Positions 35,456 to 44,887 of a stretch of DNA of 64,000 nucleotides are shown here, piece by piece. The stretch lies in the NCBI RefSeq assembly GCF_013409995.1, contig NZ_JACCBX010000017.1, positions 1 to 64,000 of the forward strand. The letters run 5' to 3'. The notes under the pieces were generated by a model, which was given only the letters and a program-made list of their open reading frames with translations, was not told where the DNA came from and searched no databases. The first letter of the stretch is position 1, and each line of letters begins with the position of its first letter. This DNA is from Neobacillus driksii. GTDB lineage: Bacteria; Bacillota; Bacilli; Bacillales; Cytobacillaceae. A program made the position numbers and the translations under genes.

Positions 35456-36433
35456 AAAAATGCACCACCCCATTCTACCCTCTAGATAGGAATTTAGAGG
35501 GCAAAAGGACATGGTGATTTGCAAGGAGTTGTTACAGTATTGTGAACTGTTTATGAGTCAGGGTAATACCACTAATAGAGGTGCCTGGCACTTGTCGGGG
35601 TGACTAAATTGACTAGTGACACAGGTGGCTTTTTAAATGGCGGATACTTATTTTCTATGATAATTTTCATAGAAAAGGGTAATCTGAAGCCCCATATAAA
35701 AATATACAATATAGGAAATCTTTACCTTATAATCCTAAAAAAAACAAATTAAAATTAAATAAGTTAATTATTGGCTATGGTTAATCCTATGAACGAAAAA
35801 AACCAAAGGAGCTAGACGATAATTTACCAATTAAACATGACCGAATAGCTCGTCTGATTAAAGATGGACGATTCAGCTACGCCATCACCCTTTTAAGAAG
35901 CAGTAAGACAATAGGATGACACGGAGAAGCTTGCGCTATTTTCACCATCCGAGCTAGAGTTCCTAAAAGAGCAACGCTAACCTTTGCTTTATGACTAGAC
36001 CGAACTAAGGAATGTTGGCCAAGAGACATGGGAGGGCACATCACCATAAGCCGCACAGAGATCTATTGTGCATCACATACTGATCCACCCACCACAAACC
36101 AAGTTTATCCGAAGGCGTTGGCGTAGCGTACATAGCTACTGTAACAGTTTCACAGATTTATAAAATACAGTTGATCATGTGTCGAAAAATATTATTTTAA
36201 TACCACTCCAACGTGGAAAACCGTTGATAGATTAATATTTATAGAGGGAGGTGATTTAATGCCATAATATCAAGGATTTTGACCGTTTTTTTCGGATAGG
36301 AAGCACTATACCGTTTGCTTCGATCATTAAACCAATTAAGTTTTATATGTACCCACCATAGTAAATGCATGCAGTTTCTCTCAATATAGTTTTTTTTTTG
36401 GGGTTAAATGAATATTTTTATAAAGGAGATTAC
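35456..36433. other. Nearly gene-free stretch, about 1 kb
   Basis: A GTGCC-type hairpin region lies at 35579-35634. Between 35815 and 35920 one frame reads DNLPIKHDRIARLIKDGRFS and so on before a TGA, a possible gene remnant. From 35920 to 36360 the composition is more GC-rich than the flanks and all frames are closed by stops. No known RNA family could be recognised by eye. AAAGGAG at about 36422 belongs to the next gene. Confidence 0.4.
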
Positions 36434-39148
36434 ATGTTGAAAAATAAAGGAAAAAGTATGTTGAGTTATTTATTGAGTTCTGCTATTGTTTTCGGCGGAA
36501 TTGGGCAAACAGTGGCGGCCGAGGGTAATAACGATGCTAATCAAGGACAACAAAAGATATCTAGTGAGGAAAATGTAAAACAGTGGTTAAGTGAATATGA
36601 ATTCTATGAGGATACCAGAAATGGATTAATTTATGACAAGGTTGCAATAAATGAATTAAAGCGTTTCGTAACAGTCATAAAAGAAAAGAATGCTAAGTTA
36701 GGTGCTAATACACTAGATAATCTGAAGGTGGAATTGGATAAGAACGGTGACTTAAAGCAAACAGAGATGAATGAACTTGAAATGTTTGAACAATTGATTA
36801 ACCAATATGAACAAGCCGTTCAAGTAGAGTATATAAAAGAGGTGGCTCTTAAAAGTGATCTGCTCTTGGATATCAAACATAAGTTAACCATCTATCTATG
36901 GGGCTATGCAACAAATAACGATTTTAATGAACCAACGGAAGTATTACTAGCTGATATACTCTTTAATTTTTATTTATCGGGTAAAATTGTCAATAAAAAT
37001 GCGATCGGCATCTTAAAAGATATCTCAGATCAATTGGATAAAAACGGAAATAAAATAAATGCTCATTTGAATAACGCTGTGAAAATGACTGAAAAAGCTA
37101 ATGAGTTTCTTGATAAAGATCTAGGTATCCCTGCAGCAAAGTCCTATGAAAATGCATATAAACAAGTGTTACACGGACTTGAAAAAGCAGGCTATACATT
37201 AAACACAGAATTCTTTGAATCTACTACTGACACGGACGGTGACACGATAACAGATGGAATAGAATTCCAAGAGGGAATGAATCCTTTTAAAAAGGATACA
37301 GATGGAGATGGATTAGAGGACAATATTGAATATGAGATAAAATCAACTATTTCCCCAACAAAATCTGATACAGATCAAAATGGCATCAGTGATGCAGATG
37401 AAGATAGTGATGGAGACGGCCTGAAGAATAAAGATGAGCAGGTTCATCATACAACTTTGATTAAGAAAGATTCCGACCAAGATGGTTTAACGGACGGGTT
37501 TGAAGTACAACAGTTTGATTCATTACCTACTAAGGATGATTCAGATAGCGATGGATTAAGTGATGGAGATGAATTGGCTTTAAAGACCAATCCGAATGCT
37601 GCAGACAGTGATAATGACGAGGTCACGGATTCACAAGAACTCCACAAACAAACGATTCGTCAATCCTTTAATCAGCCGGAAAAATCAGAGATTACTAGTG
37701 TAGAAGTTAGTTTTAATGCAACGAATAATGTGAATAAAACGACTAGAATTACAACAAACAAAGGCAATATGAAAACAGCTAATTTATACGGTCTCATTGG
37801 TTCTCCTGTAAGGATCAATACTCAATCAGAATTTGATAAAGCAAGCATTATCTTTACTTATGATGAAGCACAGCTTGGGGACACATCGGAACAAGAGTTA
37901 GGCGTCATTTGGTATAATGATGAGAAGGAAATGTTTGAAAGCCTTACCTCTGTGTTAGATACAAGTAAGAATACAATCAGTATAGAAACTACTCAGCTTA
38001 GTGAATATATGATTGTTGATAAGAAAAAATGGCTGGAGCTTTGGAATAAGGAAACGGACTCCTCCAATAAGCTTGATGTTAATAGAGATGACCCAGGTGA
38101 TGGAGAGCTAGATTCAGATGGGGATGGCTTATCCGATACTTATGAAATAGAAGGAATGAAAACACCATACGGAATCATCTACACGAATCCTGGCATGAAA
38201 GATACTGACGGAGATGGATTATCCGATGGGCAAGAAATGGGTCCATTGAGAACATTCACGTTTGAGTTTTTTGGAATTACGATTCATTTTGAAGGTTTCT
38301 TTCCAACCAGTTTACCTGACCAAAAAGATAGTGATGGAGATGGGATTTTTGATAATGAGGATTCAAGACCGTTGACCTCTGATTTATCCGATTTAGTCAT
38401 TTTTCAATCAGATAGACCAGAAGGCCATGATGAAAATGGAAATGTAGCGAATGATATGAAAACGGATGATTATACAGGAGATGAAATGACTGACATTAGC
38501 TGGATGTTCCATCTTCAATTACTTGAATCATATTTCCCAGGTATATTATTTGATGAGTTCGAGATGATGTCAACAGACTTATTTTCTACGGGAGAAATGG
38601 AAGATGTAGTTTTAGATATGATTGATCATTTTGAGGAGGGAACTGGTGCAGATTATAGTAATCAGACTTTAACGCAACAAGCTAGTGAGCATGAGACAAC
38701 TAAAGCCTATGTTGACTATGTCAAAAATGCTTTAGTGGATGAGCTAAAGAAAAATGGAGGAAATTTGGGAGCACTTCGGTTTGATAATAGTACAAAAGCA
38801 ACGAATACATTTTATCAAAATATACAGGATAATGCTTCTTACCCGACGTTTAGCAGCTGGGGTGATAGAATAGGCGGGCTTACAATTACTGTAAATGATA
38901 CGTGGGGGAATACGATATCCGTAAAAGATTTTTCAGTAGAGAACAATCACTTTGAAGGTGTTATGCATGTTCGTTTATATGATCATTTTGGGTTAGATCA
39001 GCCAGACGTGGAGAAAATGTATGTTAACTTAGCAGGATTTCGTGCTTGGTTTGTCTTACAGCACCATGAAGATTATGATGGCGAATATAAACCCTTTGTT
39101 AGTTTAATGGAAATGGATATACCATTTGAGGGGGAATTGAGCAATTAA
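36434..39148 (+). CDS. Secreted protein with TSP3 calcium repeats and DUF3289-like C-terminus
   Basis: 904 residues. A signal peptide (basic MLKNKGK, hydrophobic core, cleavage near TVAA-EG) shows export. After a helical region (about 45-255) come two clusters of thrombospondin type-3-like calcium repeats with DxDxDGLxD motifs (about 266-400, eight units, and 558-652). A beta-rich segment lies between them. The last 240 residues (about 665-904) resemble DUF3289: ISWMFHLQLL, GDRIGGLTITVNDTWG, VRLYDHFGLDQPDVEK and AGFRAWFVLQHHEDY. DUF3289 domains occur at the C-termini of secreted toxins and effectors in other bacteria. AAAGGAG precedes the ATG. No LPxTG anchor is seen. A lipoprotein gene follows at once. 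Confidence 0.72.
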   Translation: MLKNKGKSMLSYLLSSAIVFGGIGQTVAAEGNNDANQGQQKISSEENVKQWLSEYEFYEDTRNGLIYDKVAINELKRFVTVIKEKNAKLGANTLDNLKVELDKNGDLKQTEMNELEMFEQLINQYEQAVQVEYIKEVALKSDLLLDIKHKLTIYLWGYATNNDFNEPTEVLLADILFNFYLSGKIVNKNAIGILKDISDQLDKNGNKINAHLNNAVKMTEKANEFLDKDLGIPAAKSYENAYKQVLHGLEKAGYTLNTEFFESTTDTDGDTITDGIEFQEGMNPFKKDTDGDGLEDNIEYEIKSTISPTKSDTDQNGISDADEDSDGDGLKNKDEQVHHTTLIKKDSDQDGLTDGFEVQQFDSLPTKDDSDSDGLSDGDELALKTNPNAADSDNDEVTDSQELHKQTIRQSFNQPEKSEITSVEVSFNATNNVNKTTRITTNKGNMKTANLYGLIGSPVRINTQSEFDKASIIFTYDEAQLGDTSEQELGVIWYNDEKEMFESLTSVLDTSKNTISIETTQLSEYMIVDKKKWLELWNKETDSSNKLDVNRDDPGDGELDSDGDGLSDTYEIEGMKTPYGIIYTNPGMKDTDGDGLSDGQEMGPLRTFTFEFFGITIHFEGFFPTSLPDQKDSDGDGIFDNEDSRPLTSDLSDLVIFQSDRPEGHDENGNVANDMKTDDYTGDEMTDISWMFHLQLLESYFPGILFDEFEMMSTDLFSTGEMEDVVLDMIDHFEEGTGADYSNQTLTQQASEHETTKAYVDYVKNALVDELKKNGGNLGALRFDNSTKATNTFYQNIQDNASYPTFSSWGDRIGGLTITVNDTWGNTISVKDFSVENNHFEGVMHVRLYDHFGLDQPDVEKMYVNLAGFRAWFVLQHHEDYDGEYKPFVSLMEMDIPFEGELSN

Positions 39149-39170
39149 AGTTAATTTAAAGATTCTAGTT

Positions 39171-39662
39171 TTGATTATTGGTACATTCTTCATTTCATTC
39201 TACATAATTGGATGTACAAAAAATGAAGGATCAAGCGGGGAAACAAAGATTTTCGAAATTGCCAATACAGAACAGGTCGTTGGTAAAAAGGATGAAGAAG
39301 TGATGACTCTTAGAAAGCATTACATGATTCTGAATCCACCAAAAGATTTAAAAGATTTGAAAGAATTAGTTGAAAAATACATTGAGAATCATCCAGTTGA
39401 AGGTGAAATGAACGTAATAGAAGGAAAAAATAGGATTTTTTATATGTCCTTCTATAGGGAAAGTGACGATTTGCCAAGAGACTGGCAGCCTGATGAAAGT
39501 TACATGAATACGGATCGGATGGAACATCATAAACATGATCTCATTGCATCGATCATTTGGTCAGATGTTGAACTACAAAAAGAGTACAATGTTTATGATA
39601 AAAGTAAGGAAGGAAAGGTCCTGAAGCGGATGCATTTTATTGAGGATAAGCTTGTTGAATGA
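39171..39662 (+). CDS. Lipoprotein paired with the secreted TSP3 protein
   Basis: 163 residues from a TTG at 39171, with lipobox FYIIGC (Cys15) and then a soluble polar domain (EIANTEQVVGKKDEE, DLKELVEKYIENHP). From this TTG the signal lacks a basic N-region. In-frame codons upstream read KVNLKILVL, so the true start is probably an ATT at 39144, nine bases after GAGGGGG. That would restore a normal lipoprotein signal and overlap the upstream gene. Function unknown; the tight coupling suggests a membrane-anchored partner or immunity protein. Confidence 0.6.
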   Translation: MIIGTFFISFYIIGCTKNEGSSGETKIFEIANTEQVVGKKDEEVMTLRKHYMILNPPKDLKDLKELVEKYIENHPVEGEMNVIEGKNRIFYMSFYRESDDLPRDWQPDESYMNTDRMEHHKHDLIASIIWSDVELQKEYNVYDKSKEGKVLKRMHFIEDKLVE

Positions 39663-39767
39663 TACACTATCCATAGACTAACATATAAAACAGAGGTGCT
39701 AAACACAGACCACCGGTACATTTGTACGTTATATAGGACATACAATAACACGAGAATATGCCATAAT

Positions 39768-39806
39768 AACAAGTGTTTTCTACTTTGGTAGAAGGCGCTT
39801 TTTTTC
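39768..39806 (+). terminator. Intrinsic terminator
   Basis: AAGTGTTTTCTAC and GTAGAAGGCGCTT pair imperfectly around TTTG and are followed by seven T. Confidence 0.6.
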
Positions 39807-39991
39807 ATTATTTATTCGTTATCTTACCAGAATGCGCTGCTGTTTTATATGGTATCCCTTTGATGGTCCCTTGCACCTTTTTTTCTCTAGTTATTCCCAC
39901 CAATAAATAAAATCAGAAAATTGACATTTCTATTCAACGTGCTAATATTATCCATGTAGGGTAATTATCTCAAATGAATAGATGAATCAAA

Positions 39992-40084
39992 TCCGCTAGA
40001 GGTGCCTTTTTAAAAGGCTGAGATTGAAGTGTTACTTCGGGACTCTATGAACCTGATCTGGGTTATACCAGCGTAGGGAAGTGG
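39992..40084 (+). promoter_or_regulatory. TPP riboswitch (THI element)
   Basis: The thi box is clear: AGAGGTGCC, GGCTGAGA at 40016-40023, ACTCTATGAACCTGATCTGG and TTATACCAGCGTAGGGAAG. A terminator hairpin follows at 40130-40161, upstream of the thiazole operon. Predicted to switch the operon off when thiamine pyrophosphate is plentiful. Confidence 0.94.
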
Positions 40085-40129
40085 GAAATTCGATACTTGG
40101 AGAGCGAATGCTCTATTTCAAATTTTTCG

Positions 40130-40161
40130 ACCACTTTCTTATTAGTAGGAAGTGGTTTTTT
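40130..40161 (+). terminator. TPP riboswitch terminator
   Basis: ACCACTTTC and GGAAGTGGT pair across a short loop, followed by six T, just before the ribosome site of the first thiazole gene. Confidence 0.85.
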
Positions 40162-40261
40162 GTTGTTTACTTGATTTCATTAGTAGAATCTTCAAATAGG
40201 AGGGACTTGTATTTTAACGAGTATTAAAGGGAAAGAGTTACATATTATATCCAATGGTAAA

Positions 40262-40834
40262 ATGGCAATCGAACGGTTAGGGGAAATTGTCAAGGATATA
40301 CATCCATATATTACTGCCATTCATATACGAGAAAAACAAAAAACTGCTAGGGAACTAATTCAAATAGTCGAACTTTTAACAAAAAATAACATACCACTAT
40401 CAAAGATCATGATTAATGACCGGGCAGATGTTGCACTAGTAACAGGGGCCAGAGGCGTTCAATTAGCCTTTCATAGTTTAGATGCTGCCAGTGTAAAAGA
40501 ATACTTTCCTCAGCTTAGGATAGGGAGTTCTATCCATTCCTATCATGAAGGTCTAAAAGCAACAGAGAAGGGTGCAAATTACGTTATATACGGACATGTT
40601 TTCCATTCTCAATCAAAACCAGGTAAGATCCCAAATGGCCTTGAGGAATTAAAAAAGCTATCAAATATAGATATTGATGTGATTGCCATCGGAGGGATAA
40701 CACCTGATAATACGAGGCAGGTTCTACAGGAAGGGGCAAATGGGATTGCTGTCATGTCAGGTGTTTTAGAAGCGCGTGACCCATTATTGGCAGTAAAGGC
40801 TTATAGTAAGGCATTAAATAATGGAGGTGGATAA
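40262..40834 (+). CDS. tenI: Thiazole tautomerase TenI
   Basis: 190 residues from the ATG at 40262; a ThiE-like TIM barrel with MINDRADVALVTGARGVQLA, GSSIHSYHEGLKATEKGANY and IAIGGITPDNTRQVLQEGAN. TenI aromatises the thiazole product of ThiG. The family N-terminus (KELHIISNGK) lies in frame upstream of this ATG. There is no ATG/GTG/TTG before it in that frame, while GGAGGG at 40199-40204 sits correctly for an ATT at 40211. So either a non-standard start or a small indel has affected the 5' end; the true protein should be about 17 residues longer. Confidence 0.87.
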   Translation: MAIERLGEIVKDIHPYITAIHIREKQKTARELIQIVELLTKNNIPLSKIMINDRADVALVTGARGVQLAFHSLDAASVKEYFPQLRIGSSIHSYHEGLKATEKGANYVIYGHVFHSQSKPGKIPNGLEELKKLSNIDIDVIAIGGITPDNTRQVLQEGANGIAVMSGVLEARDPLLAVKAYSKALNNGGG

Positions 40835-40835
40835 A

Positions 40836-41966
40836 TTGGAAAATTCATTTGATGTTGCCATAATCGGAGGAGGAATTAACGGAGCCTCGATTGCCTATCA
40901 GCTATCAAAAATAGGAAGAAAAGTAATCATTATTGAGAAGAATCAATTGGCTTGCCAAGCTTCAAGTGCAGCTGCGGGAATGCTGGCAGCACAAGCGGAG
41001 CTGGAACAAGACGGTCCCTTATTCCAGATGGCTTTAAAAAGTCAGAAGATGTTTTCTGATCTCTCTTGTGAGTTATTTGAATACAGCGGAGTCGATATTG
41101 AGTATGTGAATAAAGGAATGTTAAAAATTGCAGAATCCGAAGAAATCGCATTAGAAGTAAAAAAACAGGTCACCTTTCAAAGGAAGTGGGATCCAGCAAT
41201 AAAATGGCTGGATACAAAGGAATTAAGAGAAATGGAGCCATCCCTGTCACCTAGTTTAGCTGGTGGGATGTATCTCCCTAATGATGGTCATGTGCAGCCA
41301 GCAAAGTTAACACAAGCTTTTGCAAAAGCAGCTGTCAATTTTGGGGCGGAAATACGCCAAAATACGGAGGTTCTGTCTTTTAAATTTGAAAACAGTCAGG
41401 TGAAAGGCGTTATAACCACGAATGGCATCGTAAACTGTGATCAAGTTGTCGTTGCCACTGGAGCTTGGGCTGCAAAATTAATGCGTGAATCAGGAATTCA
41501 TATTAACGTGTATCCAGTGAAAGGCGAATGCTTTTCGGTTAGGACGGAAAAGCCGATGATCAACACTACGATTTTTTCAGATAAACGATGTTATCTCGTA
41601 CCAAAACGGAATGGGGAAATTTATATTGGTGCGACCATGATTGAAGATACATATGATAACACAGTTACACCTAAGGGTATCGCGAGTTTAATAGAAAGAG
41701 CTACTCAACTGGTTCCGCAGATTAAGGATGCGGCATGGGGGCGAGTGTGGTCGGGAATTCGGCCTCAGACAGGAGATAGACTTCCTTATATTGGTGAGCA
41801 TCCAAGATGGCAGGGGTTATTTGTTGCTGCTGGGCATTTTAGAAATGGGATTTTATTAAGCCCTATTACAGGGAAACTAGTAGCTGATTTAGTAGCAGGC
41901 AATTTGCTAAATGATAATCTACTCTCAGCTTTTCAATTAGAAAGACACAAAGAAACCGTACAATAG
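40836..41966 (+). CDS. thiO: Glycine oxidase ThiO
   Basis: 376-residue FAD-dependent oxidase: dinucleotide-binding start DVAIIGGGINGASIAYQL, SSAAAGMLAAQAELEQ, GHVQPAKLTQAFAKAA and the end GHFRNGILLSPITGKLVADL. It oxidises glycine to iminoglycine for thiazole synthesis. I start at the TTG at 40836, five bases after GGAGGTGG; an ATG at 40821 lies inside that site's upstream arm. Coupled to tenI. Confidence 0.93.
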   Translation: MENSFDVAIIGGGINGASIAYQLSKIGRKVIIIEKNQLACQASSAAAGMLAAQAELEQDGPLFQMALKSQKMFSDLSCELFEYSGVDIEYVNKGMLKIAESEEIALEVKKQVTFQRKWDPAIKWLDTKELREMEPSLSPSLAGGMYLPNDGHVQPAKLTQAFAKAAVNFGAEIRQNTEVLSFKFENSQVKGVITTNGIVNCDQVVVATGAWAAKLMRESGIHINVYPVKGECFSVRTEKPMINTTIFSDKRCYLVPKRNGEIYIGATMIEDTYDNTVTPKGIASLIERATQLVPQIKDAAWGRVWSGIRPQTGDRLPYIGEHPRWQGLFVAAGHFRNGILLSPITGKLVADLVAGNLLNDNLLSAFQLERHKETVQ

Positions 41967-41977
41967 GAGGGTAAAAC

Positions 41978-42181
41978 ATGAGGGTAGTATTAAATGGGGA
42001 GTTAATCCAATTACCAGAACATGTAGTATATATTTCCGATGTTCTGGAACATTATGAAATCCATAATAAGGTCGTTATTGTGGAAGTAAACGGTGAAATC
42101 GTAAACAAGGTAGAACACCAAAGTACTAGATTATCAGATAAAGATCGAATTGAAATAGTCCATTTTGTAGGAGGCGGTTGA
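41978..42181 (+). CDS. thiS: Sulfur carrier protein ThiS
   Basis: 67 residues with a ubiquitin-like fold and the essential C-terminal Gly-Gly (VHFVGGG). VVLNGELIQLPEHV at the start is typical. It is adenylated by ThiF and carries sulfur as thiocarboxylate to ThiG. AGGAGGG precedes the ATG. Confidence 0.93.
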   Translation: MRVVLNGELIQLPEHVVYISDVLEHYEIHNKVVIVEVNGEIVNKVEHQSTRLSDKDRIEIVHFVGGG

Positions 42182-42182
42182 T

Positions 42183-42950
42183 ATGTTAAAAATAGGTTCA
42201 TTATCCTTTCAATCTCGTTTGTTACTTGGAACGGGAAAGTATCCAAGCTTTGAAATCCAAAAGGAAGCGGTGGAAGTTTCCGAAGCAGAAATTCTTACGT
42301 TTGCGGTTAGACGAATGAATATTTTTGAAGCAAGCCAGCCGAATTTTTTAGAACAGCTAGATACCAATAAATATAGGCTGCTGCCAAACACTGCAGGAGC
42401 GAAAACAGCAGCAGAGGCTGTCCGGATCGCAAAACTAGCGAAAGCTTCAGGCCTATGCGATATGATTAAAGTGGAAGTGATCGGCTGTGATAAAACCTTA
42501 CTTCCTGACCCGATTGAAACCCTAAAGGCAACGGAAGAATTGGTGAAGGAAGGCTTTATTGTCCTCCCCTATACCTCGGACGATGTAGTTTTAGCTAGGA
42601 AACTTCAAGAAGCCGGCTGTCATGCTATCATGCCAGGTGCCTCGCCAATAGGTTCTGGTCAAGGTATCATCAATCCTGTCAACCTTAGCTTTATTATCGA
42701 ACAAGCGGTTGTTCCAGTTATCGTGGATGCTGGTATTGGCTCACCAGCTGATGCCGCATTGGCTATGGAATTAGGAGCCGATGGTGTGTTATTAAATACG
42801 GCTGTATCAGCAGCTAAGGATCCTGTAAAAATGGCAAAAGCAATGAGATTAGCGATCGAAGCTGGACGATTAGGCTATGAAGCCGGTCGAATCGAGAAAA
42901 AGAGATATGCTGCAGCAAGCAGTCCAAAGGAAGGAATGAGTATCGGGTGA
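42183..42950 (+). CDS. thiG: Thiazole synthase ThiG
   Basis: 255-residue TIM barrel: SRLLLGTGKYPSFEI, FAVRRMNIFE (active-site region), LPNTAGAKTAAEAVRIA, KVEVIGCDKTLLPDP, MPGASPIGSGQGI and VDAGIGSPADAALAMELGAD. It forms the thiazole from deoxyxylulose phosphate, iminoglycine and ThiS thiocarboxylate. It starts one base after thiS; AGGAGG lies in the thiS end. Confidence 0.95.
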   Translation: MLKIGSLSFQSRLLLGTGKYPSFEIQKEAVEVSEAEILTFAVRRMNIFEASQPNFLEQLDTNKYRLLPNTAGAKTAAEAVRIAKLAKASGLCDMIKVEVIGCDKTLLPDPIETLKATEELVKEGFIVLPYTSDDVVLARKLQEAGCHAIMPGASPIGSGQGIINPVNLSFIIEQAVVPVIVDAGIGSPADAALAMELGADGVLLNTAVSAAKDPVKMAKAMRLAIEAGRLGYEAGRIEKKRYAAASSPKEGMSIG

Positions 42951-43965
42951 ATAATCGGTACTCACGACAAGAACTATTTTCACCTATTGGAAAAGAGGGA
43001 CAACAACGAATTTTCAATAAGCATGTACTTATAATAGGAGCCGGGGCACTTGGAACAGCAAGTGCCGAAGCACTCGTCCGTGCTGGAATTGGTAAACTAA
43101 CGATTGTTGATCGTGATTATGTAGAATGGTCAAATTTACAGCGGCAGCAATTATATACAGAGGATGATGCCCATAATCGAACTCCAAAAGTAATCGCTGC
43201 TAAAAGTCGTTTAACAGACATTAACTCTACTGTGCACATTGAGGCAATCATTGCGGATGCCTCAGTCGTAGAGCTTGAAACTTGGCTGAAAATGTGAATC
43301 TTATCATTGATGCCACTGATAATTTCGAAACAAGAATGATCATAAACGATGTTTCACAAAAGGTCGGAGTCCCATGGATCTACGGTGCTTGCGTTGGAAG
43401 CTACGGAATATCCTACACCATTATTCCAGAAAAAACGCCTTGCCTTTCATGTATACTAGAAACCGTTCCGCTAGGAGGATTAACGTGTGATACAGCAGGA
43501 ATTATTCATCCAGCGGTTAACATGGTTGTTTCTCATCAAATAAGTGAAGCATTAAAAATTTTGGTCGGTGATTGGGATTCATTAAGAAACAAACTGGTTT
43601 CTTTTGATTTATGGAAAAACCATTATACTTCCATAAATGTGGATAAACTGAAAAATGAGGATTGCCCTACTTGTGGAGTAAAACGCACTTATCCATTTTT
43701 ATCCTTTGAAAATCAAACAAAGTCAGCTGTACTTTGTGGAAGAGATTCTGTCCAGATACGACCTTCCGTTCCTGTTGTACGTAATTTGGAAGCTTTAGAA
43801 AAACTATTAATCAATCAAGGGGGAACGGTACAGCGAAATCCTTACCTATTATCTTATACAGTGGATACTCACCGATTAGTCATTTTTAAAGACGGAAGGG
43901 TTTTAGTGCACGGAACAAAGGATATTACTGAAGCAAAGTCGCTATACCATAAATACTTGGGTTAA
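42947..43965 (+). pseudogene. thiF: ThiF adenylyltransferase gene with one frameshift
   Basis: The two halves encode a 339-residue ThiF/MoeB-type E1-like enzyme that activates ThiS. The first runs 42947-43297 and has RYSRQELFSPIGKEGQ, IIGAGALGTASAEALVRAGIG and DRDYVEWSNLQRQQLY. The second, from about 43285, has NLIIDATDNFETRM and zinc-binding PCLSC and CPTCG pairs, plus a C-terminal domain. The frame changes at about 43280, where GAAACTTGGCTG would need one more T to read ETLAEN. Either a real decay event or a sequencing slip. The GTG start overlaps the thiG stop. Confidence 0.9.
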
Positions 43966-44167
43966 TTAGATTGAACAACTGCTGCCTATGGAGGGATCGT
44001 AGTCATTTTTTTATATTTTGATATGTACAGCAATGTTAGTAATTCTACTCTCGGCCGAAAATGAAAAGAGCAGAATATCATACGAAATCATGAGATGGAG
44101 CTAGTCATTAGGCCGTGTTGGCAAAACTTGCTGATTTCCTTAATAAAGGTGCCTGTCACTTGTCAGT

Positions 44168-44385
44168 GTCTTAATGGGATTCGGGTTGCCAGATGAAAAT
44201 CTCCATGCTCCGAATGAACATTTTAATTTAGAAAACTTTGATAAAGGGATTTTAACGATCTGTTCCTTTTTAGAATTAATCTGAATAGATAAGCAAAGGA
44301 GGGATCGGATAGTTCCCTCTTTTTTTCGATAAAAGTGTCAAGATACTTCCGAATTCTGGTTAATACTGGCGCTTTTTTCTATGGG
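44168..44385 (+). repeat. Displaced copy of the dipeptidase gene 3' end
   Basis: Matches 13420-13635: the last 38 or so codons of the M20 dipeptidase (FGLPDENLHAPNEHFNLENF), the stop, the GAGGGATCG terminator and the GTGCC-type hairpin, in the same order. Coding identity is high by eye; the noncoding tail has diverged more. No upstream part of the gene is present. Confidence 0.85.
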
Positions 44386-44557
44386 AGGAGCGTGTAAAAG
44401 GACATTCTAAAGGTTTTTCTAAATTAATTCATGCCTAAAAGCAGGAGATCCTTTTAAGAATTCAGCACAGATGAATTAAAATATTTAGTAGGAGAAGAAT
44501 TAGCTACTGTTTGTCCGAATAACAGATTTTGAAAGGAAGAACAGGGTTGGAAAAGTA

Positions 44558-44585
44558 AAGGACTAACCAATCGAGGTTAGTCCTT
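44558..44585 (-). terminator. Terminator of the toxin/immunity remnant
   Basis: AAGGACTAACC and GGTTAGTCCTT make a perfect 11-base stem with a T-rich tract on the minus strand. Confidence 0.75.
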
Positions 44586-44633
44586 AATTTCTAGCTATAT
44601 TAATTTTCTTTCAGTAATTTAATTACTTTCATT

Positions 44634-44884
44634 CTAGAGATTTTGAAATTTATTCAACGCTCTTAATCGTTTAATAAAATTTTCTAATGCTTCACCTTCA
44701 GTTTGGAATTCTTTCTCTGAGATCGGGTTTGCACGCTCGTCTGAAGTATATACTTTCCATTTATTTGCTTTTTCGCTAATGCCAACTTCTTTGGTTTAAT
44801 ATTATGGTGATCGAACCAATTTAAATTCTGTAATTTCTCATTTTGGATGATTTCTAAAGCATTCTCTCTTGTCAACGTATTCAC
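44634..44884 (-). pseudogene. Immunity-like small gene, frameshifted
   Basis: From a GTG at 44884 the first 32 residues (NTLTRENALEIIQNEKLQNL, WFDHHNIKPK) lead into a shifted frame. That frame reads EVGISEKANKWKVYTSDERA, then EALENFIKRLRALNKFQNL, and ends in TAG at 44634. Joined, it is an intact protein of about 82 residues resembling Imm59-type immunity proteins, directly downstream of a TNT-type toxin end. One missing base explains the break. The family call is from memory of such pairs and should be treated as moderate. Confidence 0.5.
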
Positions 44885-44887
44885 ACC

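Larger units (their letters stand above)
43966..44633. other. Intergenic stretch with displaced dipeptidase 3' end
   Basis: After a GTGCCTGTCACTTG motif (44151-44165) comes a diverged copy of the dipeptidase 3' end and its two terminators (44168-44385). The rest has no recognisable gene. A terminator for the minus-strand immunity gene lies at 44558-44585. Confidence 0.7.
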
